From assembly GCA_009773755.1 (NCBI GenBank), contig WSZJ01000018.1, positions 1 through 46,694 of the forward strand: DNA of 46,694 nt. The letters are read 5' to 3'. Source of the DNA: Planctomycetota bacterium. GTDB taxonomy: Bacteria > Planctomycetota > MHYJ01 > WSZJ01. Below the pieces are notes generated by a model that was not told the origin of the DNA, searched no databases, and saw only the letters and a list, made by a program, of their open reading frames with translations. Shown piece after piece: positions 8,377 through 17,076 of the stretch. Within the stretch, counting starts at the first letter, position 1; every line of letters starts with the position of its first letter. Made by a program: the position numbers and the translations under genes.

Positions 8377-9600
8377 TTACCGTCCCGTCGTGAAATCCCA
8401 TTCCTTCACGAACGCCTCGCCATTCACCTTCGCCGTCACTTTCACGTGGTACTTCGTGGCGCCGGACAGCGGGTTCTTCGGAATGAAGCAAATTGCCTCG
8501 TTCGGGAAATCCGACCGTGCCGGCTTCTCCGGGCTCGACAGGTAGCCGTCGACCCGGACGCCGTCCGCCGAACGCAACTCGACGTCCGCGTCCGTGATCG
8601 TCTCGCCGTCCACCCACGCTAGCGTCACCGGCATCCCGGCTTCTTCGTCTTCGCCCTGCGGAATCGGATCCGGGCTCTCGTTATCGAAGTTCAGCTGTAC
8701 GTTCGTGGCCTTGTCCGCCGGATACCCGATGACACGGGGGACCTTCTCGTCCTTTTCGCCCTTGCCCGAATAGTCGATCACGCACCGTCCGCGCCCCCAG
8801 CCACCGCCGCTGGCCAGCTTCGCGTATCCGATCCCCACCTTTTTCAGGTCGGGATGCAGCAGCGGAATCCGGTGGTAAAACGTGCCGAGCATCCCCTTCA
8901 TCGCCTGCGGAGGCGGAGACATCCCGATGTCGCTCTGACGCCCGGCCCTCGCCCCCTCCTCCGTGTATCCGGGCAGACTCGGGTCCTCGTTGTGGGATCC
9001 CAGCCCGCGCGTCGAAGGATGGGCGTCGTTCTTGATCAGGTAGTCGGCGTGCTTCTGCGCGCCGTCCGAAAGATCTTTCCCCAGCTCCGCCGGCCCGATC
9101 TTGCACTTCTTCCTCTCGCGATTCAGCAGGTCCACCGCGGCCTGCATCGGCCCGGTCGAATTCTTTTTCACCGCTTCGAAATCCTCGGCCCGCGAAATCG
9201 CCTCCGCTTCCTCCCCCTCCAGCCCCTTCGACTTCGCCCAGGCCGCCAGGTCGCGCCACTTCTTCGACATCGTCTTCTTCATTCCGGCCAGCCCGTTCGC
9301 GTACGTCGCCGCGTCCGCCGCCGACGCCCGGCTCACGACGAGATCCGCACGCTGCTCGGCCTTCGCCAGGTGCTCCGCCCCGTCCTTGTTGTCCGGAAAG
9401 AAATCCATCACCGCGGACCAGTGCTCCACCGCTTCCTTCCACATCTTCGCGTTCTCGCAATGCGTCGCGAGCGAGACGTGGCTCAGGCCCTCTTCGTCCG
9501 CGAGCTTCTTCGCCCGCTTGGCGTACTCGGAAGCGGCGTCCTCGGCCAGAAGGAGAGTCGCCGTGGAAGCGAGAAATGCGAGAGCGATAAGGCGTTTCAT
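8377..9600 (-). CDS. Secreted CAP-domain protein with C-terminal Ig-like domain
   Basis: 407 residues. A clear Sec signal peptide (MKRLIALAFLASTATLLLA, cleavage about residue 19) is followed by a helical region of about 130 residues and then a CAP/SCP domain from about residue 150: LLNRERKKC, a hydrophobic-helix ADYLIKNDAHPS, HNEDPSLPGYT, and [20 protein letters not shown], the HR motif of bacterial YkwD-like CAP proteins. The last 110 or so residues (from VIGYPADKATNVQLNF to WDFTTG) look like a bacterial Ig-like fold. A ribosome binding site GGGAGAG precedes the ATG. The gene lies 67 bp downstream of a paralog on the same strand. Role: an exported protein of unknown substrate, since bacterial CAP domains rarely have a proven activity. 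Confidence 0.8.
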   Translation of the reverse strand: MKRLIALAFLASTATLLLAEDAASEYAKRAKKLADEEGLSHVSLATHCENAKMWKEAVEHWSAVMDFFPDNKDGAEHLAKAEQRADLVVSRASAADAATYANGLAGMKKTMSKKWRDLAAWAKSKGLEGEEAEAISRAEDFEAVKKNSTGPMQAAVDLLNRERKKCKIGPAELGKDLSDGAQKHADYLIKNDAHPSTRGLGSHNEDPSLPGYTEEGARAGRQSDIGMSPPPQAMKGMLGTFYHRIPLLHPDLKKVGIGYAKLASGGGWGRGRCVIDYSGKGEKDEKVPRVIGYPADKATNVQLNFDNESPDPIPQGEDEEAGMPVTLAWVDGETITDADVELRSADGVRVDGYLSSPEKPARSDFPNEAICFIPKNPLSGATKYHVKVTAKVNGEAFVKEWDFTTGR

Positions 9601-9667
9601 CAGTCTCTCCCGTCAATGAGCCGGATGAGGGGAACCCTCCGGCGCGAATTCCGACGATACCCGAAAA

Positions 9668-11005
9668 TCACTTTCTCCACGCGTCGTGTTCGTGGGTCCC
9701 GGTCGTGAAGCTCCAGCTTTTCGCCAGGGGCTTGCCCTCCAGCGTGGTCTTCGCGTTTACCTCGACCTTTGCGTTCGGCGGCAGCACTTCCTTCGGGATA
9801 AAGCAGAGCGAGTTGCCGTTTCCATGATCCTTCCGCGCCGGTTTCTGACGCGTTGTGAAGTACCCCTCGACGGCCGTTCCGTTCACTTTGACTTCCATCT
9901 CTCCGCCCGTGATCTGCCCCTCCCCGAACCACGACAGCGTGATCGCTTCCCCGTTCTTGTGGTCCTCCCCCGCGGGAATCGGATCGGGCAGTTCGTCGTC
10001 AAAGGCGCGCTGCACATCGGTCGCTCCCGGCGCGGGATAAGCCACGAGTTGAAGGAGCTTGTCGTTCCTGGGCCCGACGCCGGTTCCGCAGTCGATGACG
10101 CACCAGCCAAGATCCGTGGCCCCGGGCTTCGTCGCCCAGCCGATGCCGACTTTCTTGAGGTGCGGACTCAGAAGCGGAATCCGGTGATAGAAAGTTCCCA
10201 GCATGTTGATCATGCTCGCCACGGGGGGTACCTGGCCGATGTCGCTCGCTCCCCCGGCGCGCTGCCCCTCCGGCGTGTACCCCGGCAGCGCCGGGTCCTC
10301 GTTGTGCGCGCCCAGGCCTTCCGTCGAAGGATGCCCCTCGTTTTTCACCAGGTATTCCGAGTGGCGTTGCGCCCCCGCCGACACCGTTGCGCTGAAGACG
10401 CACGGCGGGAGCCCGCACTTTTTCCGGTACTCGTTCAGTGCGTCGACCGCCTTTTTCCGCTCGTCCCCGTCCGGGTACAGCGCTTCGTAGAACTTCTTCG
10501 ACTGCGGCGCCTCGCCGATCCCCATCCCCTCGTCCAGCCGCTCCGCCATCCCGGCGATCCGCTCCGCCTCCTCGCGCAGCCCCTTCCCCGCCGCCCAGAT
10601 CGCCAGCTCCCAGTACTTTTTCGACATGTCCTTCCCGAGCGCCGCCTGCCCCGCGCGGTATACCTCCTGCTCCCCTTTCGCCGGGCGCGCCTGCGAAATC
10701 TCCGCCATCTCCGCGGCCTTCTTCGCCTTCTCCTTCACCGTCAGGTTGTCGGGCGCCAGCTCGATCAGCCGCGCATACTCCGCGTTCGCCTCCTTCCACA
10801 TCTTGCACTTCTCACAGTGCTCCGCCAGCGGCAGCCGCCGCGTCGCTTCCTCGAACTGAAGCTTCTTCAGGCGGTCGGCGAGGTCCGAAGAGTCGTCGGC
10901 GAAAACGGAAGCAGCGAAGGCGAAAGCCAACGGCAACCACAGAAAGCACAGAGAAAACAATCTCTCTCTGTGCCCTCTGTGGTCGGCCGGTGGCTGGTGT
11001 CGCAT
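9668..11005 (-). CDS. Secreted CAP-domain protein, tandem paralog; signal peptide overlaps a dispersed repeat
   Basis: 445 residues from ATG 11005; the frame is open further upstream but that part is Arg/Pro-rich and non-coding in style. Its core matches the neighbouring CAP protein closely ([40 protein letters not shown]), and it has the same C-terminal Ig-like segment ending SWSFTTG. The signal peptide is unusual: its N-region and the first half of its hydrophobic core ([16 protein letters not shown]) are encoded by the inverted repeat at 10936-10983. The remaining core, [12 protein letters not shown], precedes the probable cleavage site. A start inside or after the repeat would leave a poor signal. 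It is divergent from the DUF255 gene, with 62 bp between starts. Confidence 0.78.
   Translation of the reverse strand: MRHQPPADHRGHRERLFSLCFLWLPLAFAFAASVFADDSSDLADRLKKLQFEEATRRLPLAEHCEKCKMWKEANAEYARLIELAPDNLTVKEKAKKAAEMAEISQARPAKGEQEVYRAGQAALGKDMSKKYWELAIWAAGKGLREEAERIAGMAERLDEGMGIGEAPQSKKFYEALYPDGDERKKAVDALNEYRKKCGLPPCVFSATVSAGAQRHSEYLVKNEGHPSTEGLGAHNEDPALPGYTPEGQRAGGASDIGQVPPVASMINMLGTFYHRIPLLSPHLKKVGIGWATKPGATDLGWCVIDCGTGVGPRNDKLLQLVAYPAPGATDVQRAFDDELPDPIPAGEDHKNGEAITLSWFGEGQITGGEMEVKVNGTAVEGYFTTRQKPARKDHGNGNSLCFIPKEVLPPNAKVEVNAKTTLEGKPLAKSWSFTTGTHEHDAWRK
10936..10983. repeat. Inverted pair of 9-nt CACAGAG-type tandem units (copy A)
   Basis: Left arm: CACAGAAAG CACAGAGAA (10938-10955). 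Right arm: CTCTCTGTG CCCTCTGTG (10964-10981). The arms are reverse complements apart from two changes within the core and enclose a short loop. Each arm has two 9-nt units. The element lies inside the 5' coding region of the second CAP gene. A three-unit version is at 36195-36274. Confidence 0.85.
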
Positions 11006-11067
11006 CGAAGCAGTTCCCTCGGGAAGTTTACGTTGAAGGGGGCCCCAGCGTGGGGGACGATCTGAAG

Positions 11068-12027
11068 ATGAGATCGTTACGTACCGTATTCGCCGTCCTT
11101 GCGGTGTTTCTCGCCGCCTGCGGCCCACCGCAAAAAAAGGACGCCGGCGCCGCAAAAACCGAGGAGCCCCCCGTGCCGCACAAGCACACAAACCGCCTGG
11201 CGAAGGAGAAGAGCCCGTACCTGCTTCAGCACGCTCACAACCCGGTGGACTGGTTTCCGTGGGGAGAAGAAGCGTTCGCAAAGGCGAAGAAGGAGGGCAA
11301 GCCGGTCTTCCTGAGCGTCGGGTACAGCACGTGCCACTGGTGCCACGTCATGGAGCGCGAAAGCTTCGAGAACGAGGACACCGCGAAGATCCTGAACGCG
11401 CATTTCGTGTCGATCAAGGTCGACCGCGAGGAGCGGCCGGACGTGGACGAGATTTACATGGAAGCGGTGCAGGCGATGAACAACGGCGGCGGCGGGTGGC
11501 CGATGAGCGTGTTCCTGACGCCGGAAGGCAAACCGTTTTTCGCGGGGACGTATTTCCCGCCGGACGATCGCCACGGCCGGCCGGGATTCCCGACCCTGCT
11601 GGACCGTATCCGGACGTTGTGGACCGAGAAGCGGGACGAGATCGAAAAACAGGGCGACATGCTCGTGGAGTTCCTTGCCAATTCCGGAAAGCCGGACGGC
11701 CCGACGGATCTCGACGCGAAGCTCCTCCCCGCGGCCGTGAAGCAGATGCTCGACCGTTTTGACCCCGACAACGGCGGATTCGGCACTTCGCCGAAATTCC
11801 CCCCGGCCATGGCGCTCGGCTACCTGCTCCGCGAGGCCCGAAACGACAAGGCCGCGATGCAGGCCGTGACGAAGACTCTCCCATGGCGCGAGGCGGCATG
11901 TACGACCAGGCCGGCGGCGGTTTCGCGAGGTACTCGACCGACGAGCGCTGGCTCATCCCGCACTTCGAGAAAATGCTCTACGACAACGCGCAGCTCGCGC
12001 GCGTCTACGCCGAAGCGGCCGTCGTGA
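11068..12027 (+). CDS. DUF255/YyaL-type thioredoxin-domain lipoprotein, N-terminal part (frameshifted)
   Basis: The first 271 codons (11068-11880) encode a lipoprotein signal ([11 protein letters not shown], lipobox LAAC) and then the DUF255 thioredoxin-like domain of the YyaL/SPATA20 family: [22 protein letters not shown], the redox-type motif [14 protein letters not shown], and [13 protein letters not shown]. Homology breaks after TKTL at 11880; the rest of this frame to 12027 is nonsense. The downstream frame resumes the family exactly at MARGGMYDQ (11883). The spacing suggests loss of 4 nt (family consensus TLDAMARGG) or of 1 nt. The family is usually cytosolic, so a lipobox is uncommon. 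Whether the break is real or a sequencing error cannot be told here. Confidence 0.75.
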   Translation: MRSLRTVFAVLAVFLAACGPPQKKDAGAAKTEEPPVPHKHTNRLAKEKSPYLLQHAHNPVDWFPWGEEAFAKAKKEGKPVFLSVGYSTCHWCHVMERESFENEDTAKILNAHFVSIKVDREERPDVDEIYMEAVQAMNNGGGGWPMSVFLTPEGKPFFAGTYFPPDDRHGRPGFPTLLDRIRTLWTEKRDEIEKQGDMLVEFLANSGKPDGPTDLDAKLLPAAVKQMLDRFDPDNGGFGTSPKFPPAMALGYLLREARNDKAAMQAVTKTLPWREAACTTRPAAVSRGTRPTSAGSSRTSRKCSTTTRSSRASTPKRPS

Positions 12028-13184
12028 CGGGGAACGCGTATTACGAACGCATTTCGCGCGAGGTCTTCGACTACGCCCTCCGCGAGATGACGGCCCCCGA
12101 AGGCGCCTTCTGGTCCGCGACCGACGCGGACAGCGAGGGAGAAGAGGGTAAGTTCTTCGTCTGGACCCCGGCTGAAATTGCGGAAGTCCTCGGCAAGCAT
12201 GACGGAGCCGCGTTCTGCGCGTATTTCGGCGTCACGAAGGAGGGCAATTTCGAGCACGGCGCGTCCGCTCTCCACGTCCCGGAATACGACGAGGCGAAGG
12301 AACGGCGCTTCAAGCCCGCGAAGGCGAAACTCTACGAAGCGCGGAGGAAGCGGATTCCGCCGCACCTCGACGACAAGATCCTCGTGGCCTGGAACGGCCT
12401 CATGATTTCCGCGCTCGCATACGCCTCAGGAGCGTTGGGAGAGCCGCGTTACCGTGAATCGGCTGAGAACGCAGCGCGCTTCCTCATGACGCACTGCGTC
12501 AAAGAGGGCCGGCTCCTGCGCGGGTACCGGCAGGGCGCGATGTCGGTCACCGGATTTCTCGACGACTACGCGATGTTCTCCGCCGCGCTTCTCGACCTCT
12601 ACGAGGCCACGGGGAAACTCGAGTACTTCCGCGAAGGTCGCCGTCTCGCCACGGAAATGATCCGCCTGTTCGAAGATCCGCAGGACGGTGCCTTTTTCTC
12701 GACGGCGACCGACCAGGAGAAACTCATCGCCCGCCGCAAGGACGCCTACGACGGCGCCGTTCCTTCCGGCATCTCCGTCGCCTGCATGACCCTGCTCCGC
12801 ATCGCCGAATTAACGGATGATGACGCGCTGCGTCAAAAAGCCGCAAAAGCGATGGGGATTTTCCGCGAACGCCTCGAAGGGGCGGCGCTCGCCCAGCCCG
12901 AGATGCTCAAGGCGGTCGCATTCCTTCTTCGCGACCGCAGGGAAATCGTCATCAGCGGAAAACCGGGATCGCCCGATTTCGAAGCGCTCGCCGCAGCCGC
13001 AAGGAAAGCCTGGTGCCCCAATCGCGTGATCGCGCTCGCAACCGGCGCGCCGGACGAAGCGAAGGAGATTCCCCTCTTCTTCGGGCGCGAACCCGGCGAA
13101 AAGGCGCGCGCCTGGGTCTGCGTCGGCGAGACCTGCGGGCTTCCGGTCACGAAGCCGGAGGAACTGACGGGCCTTCTCCGCTGA
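11883..13184 (+). CDS. DUF255/YyaL-type protein, C-terminal (alpha/alpha-barrel-like) part
   Basis: 433 residues beginning [23 protein letters not shown], which in intact relatives lies mid-protein directly after the thioredoxin-like domain. It continues with [14 protein letters not shown], the [17 protein letters not shown] segment, and [13 protein letters not shown], all hallmarks of the six-hairpin glycosidase-like half of the YyaL/SPATA20 family. The C-terminus ([18 protein letters not shown]) is the expected family end. With 11068-11880 it would form one protein of about 705 residues. If the frameshift is real, this half could be translated only by re-initiation at ATG 11883 and would lack the redox domain. 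Confidence 0.78.
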   Translation: MARGGMYDQAGGGFARYSTDERWLIPHFEKMLYDNAQLARVYAEAAVVTGNAYYERISREVFDYALREMTAPEGAFWSATDADSEGEEGKFFVWTPAEIAEVLGKHDGAAFCAYFGVTKEGNFEHGASALHVPEYDEAKERRFKPAKAKLYEARRKRIPPHLDDKILVAWNGLMISALAYASGALGEPRYRESAENAARFLMTHCVKEGRLLRGYRQGAMSVTGFLDDYAMFSAALLDLYEATGKLEYFREGRRLATEMIRLFEDPQDGAFFSTATDQEKLIARRKDAYDGAVPSGISVACMTLLRIAELTDDDALRQKAAKAMGIFRERLEGAALAQPEMLKAVAFLLRDRREIVISGKPGSPDFEALAAAARKAWCPNRVIALATGAPDEAKEIPLFFGREPGEKARAWVCVGETCGLPVTKPEELTGLLR

Positions 13185-13234
13185 ATCCCGTTTTGCTTCC
13201 GCCCCCCGCAAAGCCCGCGCTATCCTTCGTCGCC

Positions 13235-15211
13235 ATGAGCAGGAAGTCGAAACCCTCCCCGTCCGCCACCTCACCCGCTTCCGCGGGAATCGTCTGGTCG
13301 CCGTCGGAGAAGGCGGTCGCCGACGCCAACATCACGCGCTTCATGAGGAAGCACGGCATCGCGACCTACGAGGAGCTGATTCGACGCTGTTCCTCGGACG
13401 TCTCGTGGTTCTGGGAGGCGTGCCTGAAGGACCTGGGGGTGAACTGGCAGGCGACGTATCGACAGGTGCTGGACGATTCGAAGGGCTTCCCGTGGGCGAA
13501 GTGGTTTGTGGGCGGGCAGCTGAACATCGTCGACAACTGCCTCGACCGGCACCTCGCGAAGAGAGCCGGTCACACGGCGCTCATCGGCGTGATGGACGAC
13601 GGACACGTTCGCAAGTGGACGTACCAGGAGCTGAGCGACGAAGCGAGCCGGTGCGCGGTGGCGTTGAAGGCGCTGGGAATCGGCAAGGGGGACGCGGTGG
13701 GGATCTACATGCCGATGGTGCCCGAGGTGGTCGCTGCTTTTTTCGCATGCCTGAAGATCGGCGCGGTCGCGGTCCCGATTTTCAGCGCGTTCGGCGCGAA
13801 GGCGCTCGCCGTGCGGCTGCAGGACGCCGAGGCGAAGGTGCTCATCACGGCGGACTACGGCGTGCGGCGCGGCAAGGCGGTGGCGATCAAGAAAGAAGCG
13901 GATGAAGCGGCGAAGGAATGCCCGCTGCTCGCGCACATGATCGTGCTTCGGCGGCTCGGCGCGGATTGCCCCTGGACGCCGCTTCGCGACCTGTGGTGGC
14001 ACGACATCGTCGGCCGCGCGGTGACGCGCTGCGAGACGGCGACGCTCGAAGCGGAGGACCGGGCGCTCATCATCTACACGAGCGGCACGACGGGAAAGCC
14101 GAAAGGAACGGTTCACACGCACGTCGGCTGCCTTGCGCAGATGGCCAAGGAGCTCGGCTATTATTTCGACGTCAAGCCGGACTCCGTCTTTTTCTGGGTC
14201 ACCGACATCGGCTGGATGATGGGCCCCTGGGAAATGATCGGGGTCACGTTTTTCGGCGCCACGTTCGTCATCTACGAAGGGGCGCCGGATTACCCGGAGC
14301 CCGACAGTCTCTGGGACATCGTCGAGCAGCAGCGCGTCACACACCTCGGGATTTCGCCGACCGCGATCCGGCTGCTCATCACCTACGGCGAGGAGTGGAT
14401 CAAGCGTCACGACCTCTCCACCCTCCGCATCCTCGGCTCCACCGGCGAAACCTGGGACCCGGAGTCCTGGTCCTGGTATTTCAGGCAGATCGGCGGATCC
14501 CGGTGCCCCGTCATCAACATCAGCGGCGGCACGGAAATCGTCGGCTGCCTCCTCTCCCCGCTCCCCATCACCTCCCTCAAGCCCTGCACCCTCCGCGGCC
14601 CGGGCCTCGGCATGGACGTCGACGTCTTCGACGAGTCCGGCCAGCCGATCCGCGGCGGCATCGGCCACCTTGTCTGCAAGAAGCCCGCCCCTTCCATGAC
14701 CAAGGGCTTCCTCAAAGACCCCCAGCGCTACCTCGAGACTTACTTCTCCAGGTGGCCCAACGTCTGGTATCACGGCGACTGGGCCAAGATCGACGAGGAC
14801 GGCTTCTGGTTCCTCTTCGGCCGCTCCGACGACACGATCAAGATCGCCGGAAAACGCACCGGGCCCGCCGAGGTCGAATCCGCGCTCATCGAGCACCCCG
14901 CAGTCATGGAGGCAGCGGCGATCGGCGTGCCGCACGACATCAAGGGCGAGGCTCTCGTCTGTTTTGCGGTGCTGAAGAAGGGGTTCGAGCCGAATGACGC
15001 GCTGCGTCAGCAGCTCTCCGACCAGGTCGTCAAACACCTCGGCAAAACACTTCGCCCCGAACTCGTGAAATTCGTCCGCATGCTTCCGAAAACCCGCTCA
15101 GCGAAGATCGTCCGCGGCGTGATCAGGAAGAAGTGGCTGGGACAAGACCTGGGAGACGTCGCCAGCGTCGACAATCCCGACGCGATCGAGGAAATCCTTC
15201 GCGCAACCTGA
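13235..15211 (+). CDS. AMP-forming acyl/acetyl-CoA synthetase
   Basis: 658 residues of the ANL superfamily, closest in layout to acetyl-CoA synthetase. An N-terminal ACS-type segment (VSWFWEACLKDLGVNW) is followed by the phosphate-binding motif YTSGTTGKPKGTVHTH, VTDIGWMMGPWEM, ISGGTEIVGC, the hinge region YHGDWAKIDEDGFWFLFGRSDD, and the C-terminal catalytic lysine context KTRSAKIVRG, the residue controlled by acetylation in Acs. It activates a short carboxylic acid with ATP and CoA to acyl-CoA, AMP and PPi; acetate or propionate is the likely substrate, but the exact acid cannot be read from sequence. ATG 13235 is chosen because the ACS-type N-terminus begins shortly after it. Confidence 0.88.
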   Translation: MSRKSKPSPSATSPASAGIVWSPSEKAVADANITRFMRKHGIATYEELIRRCSSDVSWFWEACLKDLGVNWQATYRQVLDDSKGFPWAKWFVGGQLNIVDNCLDRHLAKRAGHTALIGVMDDGHVRKWTYQELSDEASRCAVALKALGIGKGDAVGIYMPMVPEVVAAFFACLKIGAVAVPIFSAFGAKALAVRLQDAEAKVLITADYGVRRGKAVAIKKEADEAAKECPLLAHMIVLRRLGADCPWTPLRDLWWHDIVGRAVTRCETATLEAEDRALIIYTSGTTGKPKGTVHTHVGCLAQMAKELGYYFDVKPDSVFFWVTDIGWMMGPWEMIGVTFFGATFVIYEGAPDYPEPDSLWDIVEQQRVTHLGISPTAIRLLITYGEEWIKRHDLSTLRILGSTGETWDPESWSWYFRQIGGSRCPVINISGGTEIVGCLLSPLPITSLKPCTLRGPGLGMDVDVFDESGQPIRGGIGHLVCKKPAPSMTKGFLKDPQRYLETYFSRWPNVWYHGDWAKIDEDGFWFLFGRSDDTIKIAGKRTGPAEVESALIEHPAVMEAAAIGVPHDIKGEALVCFAVLKKGFEPNDALRQQLSDQVVKHLGKTLRPELVKFVRMLPKTRSAKIVRGVIRKKWLGQDLGDVASVDNPDAIEEILRAT

Positions 15212-15250
15212 CCCGACCGGAGTCGCGTCCTGCCGACCCAGTCCGCCCTC

Positions 15251-15278
15251 AACTCCCGACCCCCGACTCAGAACTCCC
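15251..15278. repeat. Four heptamers of AACTCCC type
   Basis: The intergenic region between the CoA synthetase and the next gene contains four consecutive 7-nt units, AACTCCC GACCCCC GACTCAG AACTCCC, ending 11 nt before the downstream ATG. The same period and consensus occur at 38685-38719. Confidence 0.55.
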
Positions 15279-15289
15279 GGCTATCCTGA

Positions 15290-16393
15290 ATGCGCGAACT
15301 CATCCTCGACGAAATCTGCCGGCTGCCGGGCCGCGGGCTCGAACTCGGAATCCGCCCGGACGGGCGCCTCCACACCGTCACCGGGGACACCGATCTGAAG
15401 AAGCCCGGCCTCATGGGCTCGACCTGGACGACGTTCGACCTGGCGGGCGACATCATCGACGAACGCCGCTTCCATGGCCCGATCTGGCTGCCGGTCTTCT
15501 GGAAGGGAAATACGCTGACGGCGATCGTCGACTCGCGGCAGGCGGAGCGCGGGCACTACCAGCACCGGTCGAGGCTCGTGCTGCTCGGCGACGGCGAGCC
15601 GCAGGCGCTCGAAGAATTCGACTGGGAGTGCTACGCGGACCGCCCCAACGCGATCGGAGAGAACCTCTGGATCGGCGTTTCGCGCGGCACCGGTCCCGGC
15701 CACATGTCGTTCGCGTGGCGCTGGGACGGGAAAGAGATTCACCGTTTCCCCATCGGCCGCAAGATGGACTGGATGTCGACGCCGGTGGAGGTTTCGGCGG
15801 GCGTCCTGGCGGCGGAGGTCGAGTCGCTGATGTTGAAGGAGGAAAAGGCCGGTGCAGTCTGCTTCCTCGCGGACGGCAAGCCCGTCACCAAGACGCCGTG
15901 GATCCCCGGCGGCGGCGAAATGGCGGGAAAGGTCTTCTGGATCCGGGAAAGGCTCTGGGTCCACACCAGTCGCGGCGTGCTCGAGTGCTTCACCTTCGAG
16001 GGAAGCAAGCTCGCCCACCGGCGAGTCCCCCTCTTCCTGGGTCCGGCGTCCGGCCTCTCCCGCGACGCCCCCGCACGCCTGGCCCTCTACGAACTCCTCG
16101 GCGAGTCCGCCGTCGCCCAGTTCGAACCCGAATCGCGCCTCGAATGGGTCATCCCCGTCGACGACGGCGCCCTGATCGGCTACTGGTATTTCAGGAAGTT
16201 CACCATCCGCCGGGTCAGGGCAAACGGGACCGCGGAAGCGGAGATGACGATGCCGCGCGGAGGCGTCGCGATGCGAAAGCCGGTGTCGCACCCGCTTGCC
16301 GGCGTCATCGGTCTCGTCTCCGACGGGACCGTGGTGAGCATCGAGGAGAAGCGCGGGACGAGCACGTCGATCCTGCCGGCGGTCGGCCGATAG
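15290..16393 (+). CDS. Uncharacterised 367-residue protein
   Basis: No family recognised. The protein is soluble-looking, without a signal peptide or membrane segment. It is rich in Trp, Gly and beta-prone stretches spaced about 40-50 residues apart (GPIWLPVFWKG, ENLWIGVSRG, HMSFAWRWDGKEIHRF, GKVFWIRERLWVHTSRG, GALIGYWYFRKF), which would fit a beta-propeller or similar repeat fold; that is inference. Coding quality is good (strong GC3 bias, ATG start). It ends 9 bp before the convergent Nudix gene. It may share a transcript with the CoA synthetase, 78 bp upstream. Confidence 0.7.
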   Translation: MRELILDEICRLPGRGLELGIRPDGRLHTVTGDTDLKKPGLMGSTWTTFDLAGDIIDERRFHGPIWLPVFWKGNTLTAIVDSRQAERGHYQHRSRLVLLGDGEPQALEEFDWECYADRPNAIGENLWIGVSRGTGPGHMSFAWRWDGKEIHRFPIGRKMDWMSTPVEVSAGVLAAEVESLMLKEEKAGAVCFLADGKPVTKTPWIPGGGEMAGKVFWIRERLWVHTSRGVLECFTFEGSKLAHRRVPLFLGPASGLSRDAPARLALYELLGESAVAQFEPESRLEWVIPVDDGALIGYWYFRKFTIRRVRANGTAEAEMTMPRGGVAMRKPVSHPLAGVIGLVSDGTVVSIEEKRGTSTSILPAVGR

Positions 16394-16402
16394 ATCCGGC
16401 GC

Positions 16403-16993
16403 TTACCGCAGTATTTCCGCCAGGTTTTCGACGAGGAAGCGCGACCAGGTCTCCATTCTTCCCGCGAGCGGAAGCAGTTCTGAGACCTCACGGAACCCGC
16501 CCTCCATCATCTCCGTCTCTCGCACCCTGACGTCCTCCGTCGCGGCGACGACTTCGAAAACCAGGCCGAAGTGCACCGATCCGACCGGCGAGGAATCGTC
16601 GTTGATGTAGCCGACTGGACGGATTCTCGTTTCGGCACGGAGGTCGAGTTCCTCGTCCAGCTCGCGCTGAAGCCCGCGCTCCACGATTCCGTCGAGCCCG
16701 CCGTCGGGATTGATGTGGCCACCGACACCGATGGAAACCTTGTTGTGAAGCCGCTTCTCGGTCTGCTTCGCGAGCCGCGTCAACGTCAGGATGCGTTTCC
16801 CGCAGCGGACCATCGCATACGGGATGATCTGCTTGAGCGAAGGATCTTCCTCGGCGGGCGGGCGGTCGACGAAGCGTGCGAAGCGGGCGATGCGGTCGCG
16901 GTAGAACCCGAGGTTGTGCGTGTCGAAACCGTGCGGGTTGTGCGTGAGGCCGAAGAGGTCGGCGCGGGGAACGACGAGGACTTGCTCGACCAT
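16403..16993 (-). CDS. Nudix-family hydrolase
   Basis: 196 residues from ATG 16993; the frame upstream is spurious. After the N-terminal MVEQVLVVPRADLFG segment comes the Nudix fold core: KVSIGVGGHINPDGG followed by ERGLQRELDEELDL, which carries the RExxEE metal-binding part of the Nudix box. The upstream G(x5)E half of the box is irregular (a Gly/Asp-rich insertion), so the exact alignment is uncertain. Next come GYINDDSSPVGSVHFGLVFEV and a C-terminal helix. The N-terminal strand type resembles Nudix proteins of about 200 residues with unknown nucleotide substrate. It is likely a diphosphohydrolase on a nucleoside-diphosphate derivative. Confidence 0.78.
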   Translation of the reverse strand: MVEQVLVVPRADLFGLTHNPHGFDTHNLGFYRDRIARFARFVDRPPAEEDPSLKQIIPYAMVRCGKRILTLTRLAKQTEKRLHNKVSIGVGGHINPDGGLDGIVERGLQRELDEELDLRAETRIRPVGYINDDSSPVGSVHFGLVFEVVAATEDVRVRETEMMEGGFREVSELLPLAGRMETWSRFLVENLAEILR

Positions 16994-17076
16994 GGCAGGC
17001 TCCGGGAACGGGGCGGGGAGAGATCGCTCGATTCTGGATGAACAGCGGCCCGGATTCAAATTTTGGGGGACCGGAC

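Noticed and set aside
13271-15037. 588-codon minus-strand ORF opposite the CoA synthetase
   Set aside because: The plus strand encodes a complete ANL enzyme with all motifs; the reverse frame has no family signal.
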